The notes: generated by a model from the sequence alone, not told the origin. DNA of 64,000 nucleotides from Pseudomonas yamanorum (GCF_013386765.1 NZ_JACARE010000018.1:461525-525524); one strand, 5' to 3'; shown: positions 34,709-43,302, counted from the stretch's first letter. Program-made: numbers and translations.

Positions 34709-35924
34709 GAATCCGCCGCAGATGATCCAGCACCTGCTCAAACAGCTCGTCTGTCAGCCAGTGGCTGTTGCTGATCGAGAGTGTCTGGGCGGCGAAGCTT
34801 TGCGCGCAGGGGATAGCGGCGCCTGGCTGTAACAGCGAAGTGAGTGCCGGGTAGCCCGGCAGTACGTGGATAAACAGGCGGGTGACGCCCAGGCCCGCCG
34901 TCCACAGTTGCGCCATGGCGGTATCGCGGGTTTGTGCGCTGGGCATCACCACCATCAGGAACGGCCAGGTGCCTTGCTGGCCCGGGCCGTCGGTCAGTAC
35001 CGACACACCGGGCAGGCTGTTGAGCAACGCCACGCGACGCAGCGCTCGCAGGCGCCCTTGCTGCAAATGCTCGGGCAAGCGTTTCAGCGCTGCGGCGCCG
35101 ACCTTCTGGCGATAGCCGCCCAGGCGATGCAGCGGAATGTCGTTGACGGAAAAGTCGTCGCCCACCGCCGCCACTTCATCGCCCCGCGCCAGCGCCGCCC
35201 GCAGTGGATTGCCGTACACGTACTTCAGCCCGCGGGGCTGATAGGCCGCGGCATAGCCCCACAGCTCGGCGCTGCGTTGCAGTTCCCAGCGCAGGCTGAA
35301 GGGCAAGTCCTGCCGGCATTGCCGATGCAACGCCTGATGCAACGCGGCATCCCGGCTGAACAACACGCCACCTTCGGCCGTTGTCAGGCCTTTGCCCAGC
35401 GCCATGCTGAAAAAGCCGATGTCGCCTTTAAGCCCGACGCTTTTGCCCTCATCCCGCGCGCCCATGGCCTGGGCGGCATCCTCGATGACGGCTACGCCGA
35501 AAGGCTCGGCAATGCGTGTGGCGGCATCCACATCCGCCACGCGCCCGGCGAGGTGGGTGACGACGATGGCCAAGGTGTTTTCGTTGCACAGCTGCGCCAG
35601 CTGTTGCTCGTCGAGGTCGATGCTGCCCGGCTTTAAATCGCACGCCACCACGCGTAAAGGCGGGCAGTGATGGGCCGCCAGGGCCACTAGCGGGCAGGTA
35701 TAGGCCGGCACGATCAGCTCGGTGCGCCCAGGCATGCGCTGCTGCAACACGCGCAGCGCCATGATCAGCGCGGCGGTGCCGGAGCAGGGCAGGGCGGGCA
35801 ACGGGATATCGAGTTGTTGGGCCAGGTCGCGGGCCAGGTCGCCCGACCGGTTGAACAAATCCTGCCAGCGCAGGGGAAGCCCCGCCGTCGGCGGAATCTC
35901 CCGCTGGCCGGCAACGCGGGTCAT
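34698..35924 (-). CDS. DegT/DnrJ/EryC1-type PLP aminotransferase
   Basis: Protein of 408 aa of aspartate-aminotransferase fold type I, DegT branch. It has CSGTAALIMALRVL (PLP phosphate loop), IVPAYTCPLVALAAHHC, Asp149 in VIEDAAQAMGA, and the putative Schiff-base Lys178 in FFSMALGKGLTTAEGG. The family usually transaminates keto-sugars but also other ketones. Here the Cys- and Pro-rich stretch after the fold core is not typical of the nucleotide-sugar enzymes. It overlaps the stop of the upstream transporter gene by 4 bp (35921-35924), so the minus-strand genes form one operon. Confidence 0.85.
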   Translation of the reverse strand: MTRVAGQREIPPTAGLPLRWQDLFNRSGDLARDLAQQLDIPLPALPCSGTAALIMALRVLQQRMPGRTELIVPAYTCPLVALAAHHCPPLRVVACDLKPGSIDLDEQQLAQLCNENTLAIVVTHLAGRVADVDAATRIAEPFGVAVIEDAAQAMGARDEGKSVGLKGDIGFFSMALGKGLTTAEGGVLFSRDAALHQALHRQCRQDLPFSLRWELQRSAELWGYAAAYQPRGLKYVYGNPLRAALARGDEVAAVGDDFSVNDIPLHRLGGYRQKVGAAALKRLPEHLQQGRLRALRRVALLNSLPGVSVLTDGPGQQGTWPFLMVVMPSAQTRDTAMAQLWTAGLGVTRLFIHVLPGYPALTSLLQPGAAIPCAQSFAAQTLSISNSHWLTDELFEQVLDHLRRILKR

Positions 35925-36334
35925 GAGGCCAGCGTCTGCGAGGGTTCGGCCTCGACGGTCTTGCTCTCTTTGTCTTCACTGCGCGCCAGGCACAGGATGC
36001 CCGCGATGATCAGCGCGCCCCCGACGATTTTAGGCAGGGTCAAGGTGTCGTTGAACAGCCACACGGAAATCAGCGTCACGCTGATCAGCTCCAGGTGGGA
36101 CGCCGCAAATGCCGGGCCCACCGGCGCGTACTTGAGCAAGGTCATCCAGGTAAAAAACGCGCCGATGTAGCCCACGAAGGCGCCGTAGATCCACGGCGCA
36201 CCGAACACGCGTACCAGCCACGCGGCGTCCATGGTCAGCGGCTCGGCATGAATCGAGGCGAATTTGAAACTCACCTGCGCCAACGTATCGAAAATGATCA
36301 GCGACAGAAAACCCAGGATATAAAAACGCTTCAT
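35921..36334 (-). CDS. SMR/EamA-like four-helix membrane protein 1
   Basis: Protein of 137 aa with four predicted membrane helices (FYILGFLSLIIFDTLAQ, WIYGAFVGYIGAFFTWMTLL, FAASHLELISVTLISVWLF, IVGGALIIAGILCLA) and a charged tail. It keeps the motif DTxxQxxFK (Asp16) in helix 1, where classical SMR proteins have Glu14, and the GGALIIAGIL end of SMR/ArnE-F proteins. With the next gene it forms a likely heteromeric pair. Substrate unknown: a drug/metabolite, lipid-linked sugar or amine. Confidence 0.82.
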   Translation of the reverse strand: MKRFYILGFLSLIIFDTLAQVSFKFASIHAEPLTMDAAWLVRVFGAPWIYGAFVGYIGAFFTWMTLLKYAPVGPAFAASHLELISVTLISVWLFNDTLTLPKIVGGALIIAGILCLARSEDKESKTVEAEPSQTLAS

Positions 36335-36690
36335 TACTCAAACCCCACGACGGTCACGCCACAGGCGATCAGCATGATGCCGATCAACCGCCACTTGGTC
36401 AGGCTTTCCTTGAACAGGAAACGGCCCGCAATCATGATCACCACGATATTGATGGAGCCCAGCATCACGCCCACCGACAACGGTACCAGCGTCAGGAACG
36501 CCAGCCACAACACGAATTCGAAGACGTAGCAGATCACGCCAATCCAGATCCAGGGCCGCTTGAGCATATGGCGCCAGTGGGCCATGCCGTCATGCTCGGC
36601 ACTGGCTGAGGCAGCGGCTTTAAATGCCAGCTGGCCGGACGTATCAACAATGACGTTGAGTATCCAGAGGATGATGGTTAATTGGCTCAT
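36334..36690 (-). CDS. SMR/EamA-like four-helix membrane protein 2
   Basis: Protein of 118 aa, paralogous in plan to its neighbour. Helix 1 is LTIILWILNVIVDTSGQLAF with the same DTxxQxxFK motif (Asp16). Helix 3/4 has SVGVMLGSINIVVIMIAG, RFLFKESLTKWRLIGIML, and ends IACGVTVVG. It is the first gene of the minus-strand operon, its stop sharing one base with the next start. Paired SMR proteins such as ArnE/F or EbrAB work as heterodimers. Confidence 0.82.
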   Translation of the reverse strand: MSQLTIILWILNVIVDTSGQLAFKAAASASAEHDGMAHWRHMLKRPWIWIGVICYVFEFVLWLAFLTLVPLSVGVMLGSINIVVIMIAGRFLFKESLTKWRLIGIMLIACGVTVVGFE

Positions 36691-36799
36691 GTGTTCCCGT
36701 GTCTTCAGCTGGTACGGCTAGCTGCTTACGATACAGCAGCATGCCGATACAGTTGTCCGAGTTTGCCGAACGAACAGCGTCTGTTCAGCTTGCGCCCGG

Positions 36800-37384
36800 T
36801 CAGGGTGGCGACGTTTCGCCGCTCCACTCGCAATAGCAGCCCACCGCCAGGGTGTGGGTGGCATTGACCTCGCGCCCGCCTTCGAGGGCTTGCAGGATGG
36901 GTTCGATAAAACTGTTGCTCGAATTACACGTCAGCCCTTCGCTGTAGGGCCCGAAATACGCGAGCTTGCCGCTGCGGTCCCAGATGCCCACGGCGGGGCT
37001 GGCGGGCAGGTGCTGGGCGCCGGGCACGGCCTTGAGGGCCTTCATCGCGCCGAGGGTGGCGGGCAGTTGGCCGTGGCTGCCGGCTTTCTGCAGGGAATAG
37101 AACTCCACGCCCCGGGGCGCGTACTGCTCGATCAGCTCGCCGAGGTGCTGCTGGTTGCCGACGTTGCACGGGCAGGCCGGGTCCCAGAAGTGCACCAGGC
37201 GGATCGGGCCGGGGCCGGCAAGCTCGGCGGGCAGGCTCAGGCTGTCACCGGAAAACACCGCCGTATGCTCACTGAACGCCCGCAGGTAGCGACCCTGGAA
37301 CCAGTCATACGCCGCCCATAGCACGCCGGCGCAAATAATCACGATCAGGCTGGCGAAGAGGGTGGTGCGGTAGGGCTGTCGCAT
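36800..37384 (-). CDS. DUF6436 thioredoxin-like membrane-anchored protein
   Basis: Protein of 194 aa. An N-terminal helix (TLFASLIVIICAGVLWAAY) anchors it, with the rest outside. The thioredoxin-like core reads LVHFWDPACPCNVGNQQHL with Cys71 and Cys73 in a CPC arrangement instead of CxxC. Two more cysteine clusters follow (LTCNSS, VGCYCEW). This matches my memory of proteins annotated DUF6436. A redox or cysteine-trafficking role in the periplasm is inferred from the fold only. Confidence 0.78.
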   Translation of the reverse strand: MRQPYRTTLFASLIVIICAGVLWAAYDWFQGRYLRAFSEHTAVFSGDSLSLPAELAGPGPIRLVHFWDPACPCNVGNQQHLGELIEQYAPRGVEFYSLQKAGSHGQLPATLGAMKALKAVPGAQHLPASPAVGIWDRSGKLAYFGPYSEGLTCNSSNSFIEPILQALEGGREVNATHTLAVGCYCEWSGETSPP

Positions 37385-37496
37385 TTTGGATCAATCCTCG
37401 GAGGACGCGTAGCTTGCCATGCTTGCCCTGACAGATGAATATCGCGACTCGATATTCATCTGTTCAATGCGTTGAAGCCACAGTCTGGAAGTTTTT

Positions 37497-38438
37497 ATGC
37501 CCGTTACGTTTGACCCTGATCATCTACGCGAAAGCTTGCGCCCCCTGGTGGACGCGCAGCCGCTTTCTGCCGAGGCCCGGGTCTACCAGCGCTTCTACGG
37601 CCTGGACCTGGCGACCCGCAAGGCGCCTGCAACAAGCCGCCTGGGCCGCTTTGCGGTGGACGGGTTCGAGGTGGTCTGCCAGGTGTGGTGGCCGCCCGTT
37701 CCGGTGGCGACGATGTTTTTGTTCCATGGCTTCTACGACCATATGGGCCTGTACCGTCATGCCGTGGATTGGGCGCTGGACCAGGGTTTTGTGGTGATCG
37801 CCTGCGACTTGCCGGGCCATGGCCTGTCCAGCGGCGAGCGGGCCAGCATCGATGATTTTGCGGTGTATCAGGACGTGGTGCAGGCGCTGTTCGAGCAGGC
37901 CAGGTCGTTGCAGTTGCCGCAGCCCTGGCACCTGTTCGGGCAGAGCACTGGCGGCGCGATTGTGGTGGATCACCTGCTTGACCATGGCACTGACAGCCCG
38001 GCCCAGGGCAAGATGTTCCTGCTCTCGCCGCTGGTGCGGCCTCGTGCCTGGGGCTGGTCGCAGCTCAGTTATTACCTGCTTCGGCCGTTCGTCAAAGGTA
38101 TCGCCCGGCGTTTCAGCGATAACACCAACGATCCACAGTTCAAGCCGTTCCTGGAAGCTGACCCGCTGCAACCCCGGCAACTGCCGACCGCCTGGGTGGG
38201 CGCCCTGGCGCGTTGGATCAAGCGCATTGAAGCGGCGCCACGCAGTACGCGGCGGCCGTTGATCGTGCAGGGTGAAGAGGACATGACGGTGGACTGGCAG
38301 CACAACCTGAAGGTGCTGCGCAGCAAGTTCGACCAGCCGGAAGTGTTGATGCTGCCGCGCGGCAGGCATCACTTGGCGAATGAGATTCCGGAGATTCGGC
38401 AGCAATACTTCAGGTTTCTCACCGACCACCTGAAATAA
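37497..38438 (+). CDS. Alpha/beta hydrolase (serine aminopeptidase S33/lysophospholipase-like)
   Basis: Protein of 313 aa. The oxyanion HG loop is FLFHGFYDHMGLY, then CDLPGHGLSSG and the nucleophile elbow LFGQSTGGAIV with Ser near residue 151. The acid and base sit in VQGEEDMTVDW and RGRHHLANE. The pattern resembles PldB-type lysophospholipases/monoglyceride lipases. No signal peptide. Substrate unknown. Divergent from the DUF6436 gene. Confidence 0.88.
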   Translation: MPVTFDPDHLRESLRPLVDAQPLSAEARVYQRFYGLDLATRKAPATSRLGRFAVDGFEVVCQVWWPPVPVATMFLFHGFYDHMGLYRHAVDWALDQGFVVIACDLPGHGLSSGERASIDDFAVYQDVVQALFEQARSLQLPQPWHLFGQSTGGAIVVDHLLDHGTDSPAQGKMFLLSPLVRPRAWGWSQLSYYLLRPFVKGIARRFSDNTNDPQFKPFLEADPLQPRQLPTAWVGALARWIKRIEAAPRSTRRPLIVQGEEDMTVDWQHNLKVLRSKFDQPEVLMLPRGRHHLANEIPEIRQQYFRFLTDHLK

Positions 38439-38448
38439 CGCTGTTCCC

Positions 38449-38537
38449 TGTGGGAGCTGGCTTGCCTGCGATAGCGGTGTATCAGGCCACACGTTCATTA
38501 CTGACCCACCGCTATCGCAGGCAAGCCAGCTCCCACA
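38449..38537. repeat. REP/REPIN palindrome
   Basis: TGTGGGAGCTGGCTTGCCTGCGATAGCGG and inverted CCGCTATCGCAGGCAAGCCAGCTCCCACA, between convergent hydrolase and DUF2059-like genes. Confidence 0.92.
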
Positions 38538-38541
38538 TCGT

Positions 38542-39294
38542 TTACGGTGCCAGGCTTGAAGTACTTTGCCCCACCGCCAGCCCGGCCCGAATCGCCGCCA
38601 ATGCCGCCTTGTAGTACGCCTTGCCATCCGGCGACTCCGCGAACGTCGCGAACTCCTCCAGCTCCGGGTCGGACAAATCCCGGTAGACATACAGCAGCGT
38701 GTTGTTCAAATCATTGCCAATCTGCTGCATCAAGCGCTCGCGCTGGCCGTTCAACATGCCTTGAGCCTGACCGCCGCCCAACAGGCCGGGGATCATCTGG
38801 CTCAAACTGTCGGCGGCCACTCCGGCGATCGCCAGGCTGACCTCAGCCCCGGCTTCCCGCGCAGGCAGCGCCTGGGCCAGGTGGCCGATAATCAGGCTGC
38901 GGGTGGCGTCCGCTTCCATGTGCGGCAAGCCCTGGGCATTCTTCGCCAATTGATCGCGGCGGGTCGCCAGCAACTCGGCGGCGACAATCTTGCGGCCGAG
39001 GGGCGACTGGAAAAAGGCCAGGGCCGGCTTCGGGTCCGTCAAATTCTTGCGCAGCTGCGCCTCGGCCCGCTGGTCTACCGACTGGGGCGCAAAGCGTTTA
39101 TTGCTGTTGTCCACCAGCGCCTGATACACGGCGGGCGGCAAGCTGTTGCGGTAGCGTTGCTGGGCGGCACTGAGGGCGTCATTAAAATGCGCGCGCTGGT
39201 CTGCCCAGCCGGCGACCTTGTACAACTGGTCATGGCCGTCTGCCCAAGCGGGCAAAACGCAGAACATCAGCAAGGAAAAAAACAAACGACGCAT
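38542..39294 (-). CDS. Periplasmic DUF2059-like protein
   Basis: Protein of 250 aa with a Sec signal peptide (MRRLFFSLLMFCVLPAWADG). The body is helical and shows FFQSPLGRKIVAAE and FATFAESPDGKAYYKAAL, the short S-P-x-G-K/R repeats seen in DUF2059 proteins. The function is not known. It is divergent from the 2OG-Fe(II) oxygenase. Confidence 0.75.
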   Translation of the reverse strand: MRRLFFSLLMFCVLPAWADGHDQLYKVAGWADQRAHFNDALSAAQQRYRNSLPPAVYQALVDNSNKRFAPQSVDQRAEAQLRKNLTDPKPALAFFQSPLGRKIVAAELLATRRDQLAKNAQGLPHMEADATRSLIIGHLAQALPAREAGAEVSLAIAGVAADSLSQMIPGLLGGGQAQGMLNGQRERLMQQIGNDLNNTLLYVYRDLSDPELEEFATFAESPDGKAYYKAALAAIRAGLAVGQSTSSLAP

Positions 39295-39425
39295 ATGGAC
39301 TCCTGTCAGTCGGCCACTATTGTCCGTGTCGGGCGTAGGATTTGTCGAGAAATCCTATCGGTCACCTGACTAAAGTGTATTCAGACGCTCGGCGGCTCTG
39401 TCGGATTCACAGGCGTATGGATACT

Positions 39426-40058
39426 ATGCGCGCCATGTCCATACCCTCCGATCACCCGCTGCTGTTACGCATTGTCGATGACCTGGCCGCACAAGGCTGG
39501 TCGCAGCAAAATATCTTCCTGCCCGAGGCTCTGACCCTCGAACTGGCGGCTGAGTGCCAAAAACGCGCCGCCGAAGGTGAATTGGCGCCGGCAGCCGTCG
39601 GACGCGGGCCGTCCCAGGAGATTCGCGAGGGCATTCGGGGTGACCACATCCAATGGCTGGAGCCGGGTGAAGTGCTCGCCTGCGATAACTACCTGGAGCT
39701 GATGGACAGCCTGCGGGTAGCGATGAACCGCGGCCTGTTCCTGGGGCTGGAAGATTTCGAAAGCCACTTCGCGATGTACCCGCCGGGGGCGTTTTACCTC
39801 AGGCATGTGGACCGCTTTCGCGATGACGACCGGCGCATGGTGTCGGCGGTGATCTACTTGAACAACGCCTGGCTGCCGGAGCACGGTGGCCAGTTGCGCA
39901 TGTACCTCAAGGGCGACGTCGAATACGATGTGGTGCCCACCGGCGGTTGCCTGGTGGTGTTCCTGTCGGGGGAAATCCCCCATGAAGTCATGCCCGCCAC
40001 TCGCGAACGCCTGTCCCTTACCGGTTGGTTTCGCCGGCGGGGTAACGAGCCGTTCTGA
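39426..40058 (+). CDS. 2-oxoglutarate/Fe(II)-dependent oxygenase
   Basis: Prolyl-4-hydroxylase-like enzyme of about 210 aa. The iron triad HxD...H is FYLRHVDRF (His124, Asp126 counting from MSIPS) and GEIPHEVMPATRERLSLTGW (His183), with Arg190 for 2-oxoglutarate. The VIYLNNAWLPEHGGQLRMY strand matches the P4Hc domain. Two nearby starts (39426, 39435) are possible. The stop overlaps the DUF523 start by one base. Substrate unknown; related proteins hydroxylate proteins or small molecules. Confidence 0.87.
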   Translation: MRAMSIPSDHPLLLRIVDDLAAQGWSQQNIFLPEALTLELAAECQKRAAEGELAPAAVGRGPSQEIREGIRGDHIQWLEPGEVLACDNYLELMDSLRVAMNRGLFLGLEDFESHFAMYPPGAFYLRHVDRFRDDDRRMVSAVIYLNNAWLPEHGGQLRMYLKGDVEYDVVPTGGCLVVFLSGEIPHEVMPATRERLSLTGWFRRRGNEPF

Positions 40059-40555
40059 TGATGCAAAAGATTCTGGTCAGCCGCTGCCTGCTGGGGCACC
40101 GGGTACGCTACGACGGAGGGGCCAGCGGGCCTTTCGACCAATTGGCCGCGTGGCAGGCCGAAGGCCGGGTGGTTGCCGTGTGCCCGGAAGTGGCGGGTGG
40201 CTTGCCGACGCCGCGCCCGTCTGCCGAAATCCCCGGTGGGCAGGGCATTGATGTGTGGGAAGGCCGCGCCCAGGTGCTGACGGCCCAGGGCGAAGACTTC
40301 AGCGAAGCCTTCCTCGATGGCGCCCGGCAGGCGTTGGCGCTGGTGCAACGCCACGACATCCGGGTTGCGGTGCTCAAGGCCAACAGCCCGTCTTGCGGCA
40401 ACCTGCTGACCTATGACGGCACCTTCACCGGCGTGAAGGTGACGGGTGAGGGCGTGACGGCGGCGCTGCTCAAGCACCATGGGGTGCTGGTGTTCAGTGA
40501 GCTGGAGTTGCCCGAGGCGGCAGCGGCCCTGGCAAGACTCTCAAGCCCGACATAG
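40058..40555 (+). CDS. DUF523 family protein
   Basis: Protein of 165 aa with the family marks SRCLLGHRVRYDGG, VAVCPEVAGGLPTPRPSAEI and VLKANSPSCGN, three conserved cysteines that could bind metal or an Fe-S cluster. Members are often called thiouracil-desulfurase-like (TudS) by homology, and their DUF523 domain binds an Fe-S cluster in the studied case. That activity is not shown for this protein. Translationally coupled to the 2OG oxygenase. Confidence 0.85.
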   Translation: MMQKILVSRCLLGHRVRYDGGASGPFDQLAAWQAEGRVVAVCPEVAGGLPTPRPSAEIPGGQGIDVWEGRAQVLTAQGEDFSEAFLDGARQALALVQRHDIRVAVLKANSPSCGNLLTYDGTFTGVKVTGEGVTAALLKHHGVLVFSELELPEAAAALARLSSPT

Positions 40556-40562
40556 ATCAAAA

Positions 40563-40652
40563 TGTAGGAGCTGGCTTGCCTGCGATAGCGGTGTATCAGC
40601 CTACATTTTTGGTGCTGACCCACCGCTATCGCAGGCAAGCCAGCTCCTACAC
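40563..40652. repeat. REP/REPIN palindrome
   Basis: TGTAGGAGCTGGCTTGCCTGCGATAGCGG and inverted CCGCTATCGCAGGCAAGCCAGCTCCTACA. Both arms carry the same GTAGGAG/CTCCTAC change from GTGGGAG, as expected for a compensated stem. Confidence 0.92.
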
Positions 40653-40664
40653 TGACCGAGTCGT

Positions 40665-41444
40665 TTATTCGGCCTTGGCCACCGGCTTGCTCGCATCCAT
40701 CCCGAACCATTTCTCCGACAGCGCCGTCAGCCGGCCATCGGCCTTCACCCGTTGCAGGGCCTTGTCCAGGCTGGCCTTGAACGCCGGGTTACCCTTCTGG
40801 AACGGAATCGCCAGGCTCAACGTCGGGCCCACATCTGCGCCTCCCTTCACCGGTAACTCGCTGTCGCGAATCGCGTAGGGAATCAGCAAGCGGTCGCTGA
40901 TGGCCGCATCAATCTGCTGGTCGGCAACGTCCTTGATTGGCTGTTTGGCATCGGCATAGCTGCGCAGATCAACGCCCTCGGCGGTGCGCGCCTGTTCCAC
41001 AAACTGGCTGCCCTGGGCCACGCCCAACGCCTTGCCCTTGAGCGCCGCAAAGCTGCCCAGCGGGCGTTGTTCCTGCTTGCGCACGATGAGTTGCGCGCTG
41101 GAGTAGCTGTAGGGCTCGCTGAAGTCGAAACGATCCGCCAGTTCAGGAGTCATAGCGATATGGTTGATCGCCACGTCGTACTTGGCGCTTTCCACGCCAG
41201 CCAGTAACTCGGCGGCATCGACGGTGATAAAGGAGGGGCGTACGTCCATTTCCTTGGCCAGCAACTCGCCCAGTTCCACTTCAAAACCGGTGAGTTTGTC
41301 GCCTTCCTTGAAATTGAAGGGTGGAGTGTTGGCTTCCAGGGCGATGCGCAGTTCCCCGCGGTCAAACACATCGTCGATCAATTCGGCATGGGCCAAGGGG
41401 CTCACAAGGGGCAGTAAAAGTAACAGGCCAGGCAGGAAGCGCAT
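40665..41444 (-). CDS. Periplasmic amino-acid-type solute-binding protein
   Basis: Protein of 259 aa with a signal peptide (MRFLPGLLLLLPLVSPLAHA) and SBP_bac_3 features: GELRIALEANTPPFNFKEGD, LTGFEVELGELLAKEMDV, YDVAINHIAMTPE and FSEPYSYSSAQLIVRK. It resembles polar amino-acid or cystine binding proteins. No permease or ATPase is adjacent in this window, so its partner complex is elsewhere or it has another role. Confidence 0.88.
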   Translation of the reverse strand: MRFLPGLLLLLPLVSPLAHAELIDDVFDRGELRIALEANTPPFNFKEGDKLTGFEVELGELLAKEMDVRPSFITVDAAELLAGVESAKYDVAINHIAMTPELADRFDFSEPYSYSSAQLIVRKQEQRPLGSFAALKGKALGVAQGSQFVEQARTAEGVDLRSYADAKQPIKDVADQQIDAAISDRLLIPYAIRDSELPVKGGADVGPTLSLAIPFQKGNPAFKASLDKALQRVKADGRLTALSEKWFGMDASKPVAKAE

Positions 41445-41570
41445 GGTCTCTCCTAAAAAATTCGAATGAGCGAGGCGTTGTTCAGGCTCGCTTTGCTATG
41501 GTGTTGAGTGCCTTGGACAGCAATTTGTCGCGAAGTTGTCATAACCCTACAGATTAAACTGGAGAAGTGA

Positions 41571-42011
41571 ATGAAAGCTCTTTTGTCTCGTGCAACCCTG
41601 GCCAGCCTGCTGCTGGGCGCTTCGATGCTGGCAACCGCCGCCGATGGCATCCCGCGTAGCGCGCCACCTGAAGGTGCCAAGGTGTTCATCGTGTCGCCGA
41701 AAGATGGCGCCACTGTCGACAAGACCTTCACCGTGAAATTCGGCATGGAAGGTCTGAAACTGGCACCGGCCACCAGCCAGGACCCGGGCACCGGCCACCA
41801 CCACCTGCTGATCGACCAGAAAGAATTGCCTGACGCCAGCGTGCCGATCCCGGCCACCGACACCGTGATCCACTACGGCAAGGCCCAGACCGAAACCGAG
41901 CTGACCCTCACCCCGGGCAAGCACACCCTGCAACTGGTCGCCGGCGACAAACTGCACATGCAGTTCAACCCGACTGTAGCGTCAAAAGTCATCACGGTTA
42001 ACGTCAAGTAA
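41571..42011 (+). CDS. Periplasmic DUF4399 protein
   Basis: Protein of 146 aa with a signal peptide (LLSRATLASLLLGASMLATAA). The core has FIVSPKDGATV, KFGMEGLKLAP and DPGTGHHHLLID, a His triplet that could bind a metal. It is a beta-rich domain with ITVNVK at the C terminus. Function unknown. Divergent from the binding protein, convergent to serA with a shared terminator. Confidence 0.85.
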   Translation: MKALLSRATLASLLLGASMLATAADGIPRSAPPEGAKVFIVSPKDGATVDKTFTVKFGMEGLKLAPATSQDPGTGHHHLLIDQKELPDASVPIPATDTVIHYGKAQTETELTLTPGKHTLQLVAGDKLHMQFNPTVASKVITVNVK

Positions 42012-42023
42012 GATTTGTTCAGA

Positions 42024-42059
42024 CAAAAAAAGGGAGACCCGAGGGTCTCCCTTTTTTGT
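42024..42059. terminator. Bidirectional rho-independent terminator
   Basis: AAAAAAAGGGAGACC-CGAG-GGTCTCCCTTTTTT: a perfect stem with A tract on one side and T tract on the other, between convergent DUF4399 and serA genes. It can end transcripts on both strands. Confidence 0.94.
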
Positions 42060-42072
42060 GCGCGTTTAACGA

Positions 42073-43302
42073 TTAGAACAACACGCGGCTACGGATAGTG
42101 CCGTTGATGTGTTGCAGCTTCTCTTGCGCCAGGTCCGAGTACTCGGCGTCTACGTCGATAACCACGTAGCCGACTTTCTCGTTGGTCTGCAGGAACTGAC
42201 CGGAAATGTTGATGCCGTTTTCCGCGAAGACCTTGTTGATCTCCATCATCACGCCAGGGATGTTCTGGTGGATGTGCAGCAGACGGTGCTTGCCAGGGTG
42301 AGCCGGCAGGGCTACTTCCGGGAAGTTGACCGAGGACACCGACGTACCGTTGTCGCTGTACTTGACCAGTTTCTCCGACACTTCCAGGCCGATGTTGGCT
42401 TGGGCCTCAGCGGTGGAACCGCCGATGTGCGGGGTCAGGATCACGTTGTCCAGGCCACGCAGCGGGCTTTCGAAGATGTCGTCGTTAGAGCGCGGCTCTA
42501 CCGGGAACACGTCGATGGCGGCGCCGATAAGGTGCTTGTCCTTGATCGCGTCGGCCAGGGCGTCCAGCTCGACCACGGTGCCGCGTGCAGCGTTGATCAG
42601 GATCCCGCCCTTCTTGATGGCGCGGATTTCCTTCTCGCCGATCATCCACTGGGTTTCAGCGGTTTCCGGTACGTGCAGGGTCACGATGTCGGACATGCCC
42701 AGCAGCTCGGTCAGGCTCGACACCTGGGTGGCGTTGCCCAATGGCAGCTTGGTCAGGGTGTCGTAGAAGAACACCTGCATCCCCAGGCCTTCGGCCAATA
42801 CCGACAGTTGAGTGCCGATCGAGCCGTAACCGACGATACCCAGCTTCTTGCCGCGGATTTCGAAGGAGTTGGCTGCGCTCTTGATCCAGCCGCCACGGTG
42901 GCAGGAAGCGTTCTTCTCAGGAATGCCGCGCAACAGCAGGATCGCCTCGGCCAATACCAGCTCGGCTACGGAGCGGGTGTTGGAGTACGGTGCGTTGAAC
43001 ACCGCGATGCCGCGCTCGCGCGCTGCGTTGAGGTCGACCTGGTTGGTGCCGATGCAGAAACAGCCCACAGCCACCAGCTTCTTGGCGTGATCGAAGATCT
43101 CTTCGGTGAGCTGAGTGCGGGAGCGAATGCCGATAAAGTGCGCGTCGGCGATCTTTTCCTTGAGCTGGGCTTCCGGCAGAGAACTGGTGATGTACTCAAT
43201 GCTGGTGTACCCGGCGGCCTTCAGGACTTCGACGGCCGATGGGTGGACGCCTTCCAGAAGAAGGAACTTGATCTTGCTCTTATCGAGAGAAGTCTTGCTC
43301 AT
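42073..43302 (-). CDS. serA: D-3-phosphoglycerate dehydrogenase
   Basis: Protein of 409 aa. The substrate domain begins FLLLEGVHPSAVEVLKAAGY. The NAD-binding domain has KLGIVGYGSIGTQLSVLAEGLG (GxGxxG). Catalytic RxxE...H pattern: INAARGTVVE, PVEPRS and LTPHIGGSTAEAQ. A C-terminal ACT domain (RLLHIHQNIPGVMMEINKVF, then GYVVIDVDAEYS) binds serine as feedback inhibitor. It starts serine synthesis and also makes D-2-hydroxyglutarate as a side product. Divergent from the dehydrogenase at 43507. Confidence 0.97.
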   Translation of the reverse strand: MSKTSLDKSKIKFLLLEGVHPSAVEVLKAAGYTSIEYITSSLPEAQLKEKIADAHFIGIRSRTQLTEEIFDHAKKLVAVGCFCIGTNQVDLNAARERGIAVFNAPYSNTRSVAELVLAEAILLLRGIPEKNASCHRGGWIKSAANSFEIRGKKLGIVGYGSIGTQLSVLAEGLGMQVFFYDTLTKLPLGNATQVSSLTELLGMSDIVTLHVPETAETQWMIGEKEIRAIKKGGILINAARGTVVELDALADAIKDKHLIGAAIDVFPVEPRSNDDIFESPLRGLDNVILTPHIGGSTAEAQANIGLEVSEKLVKYSDNGTSVSSVNFPEVALPAHPGKHRLLHIHQNIPGVMMEINKVFAENGINISGQFLQTNEKVGYVVIDVDAEYSDLAQEKLQHINGTIRSRVLF

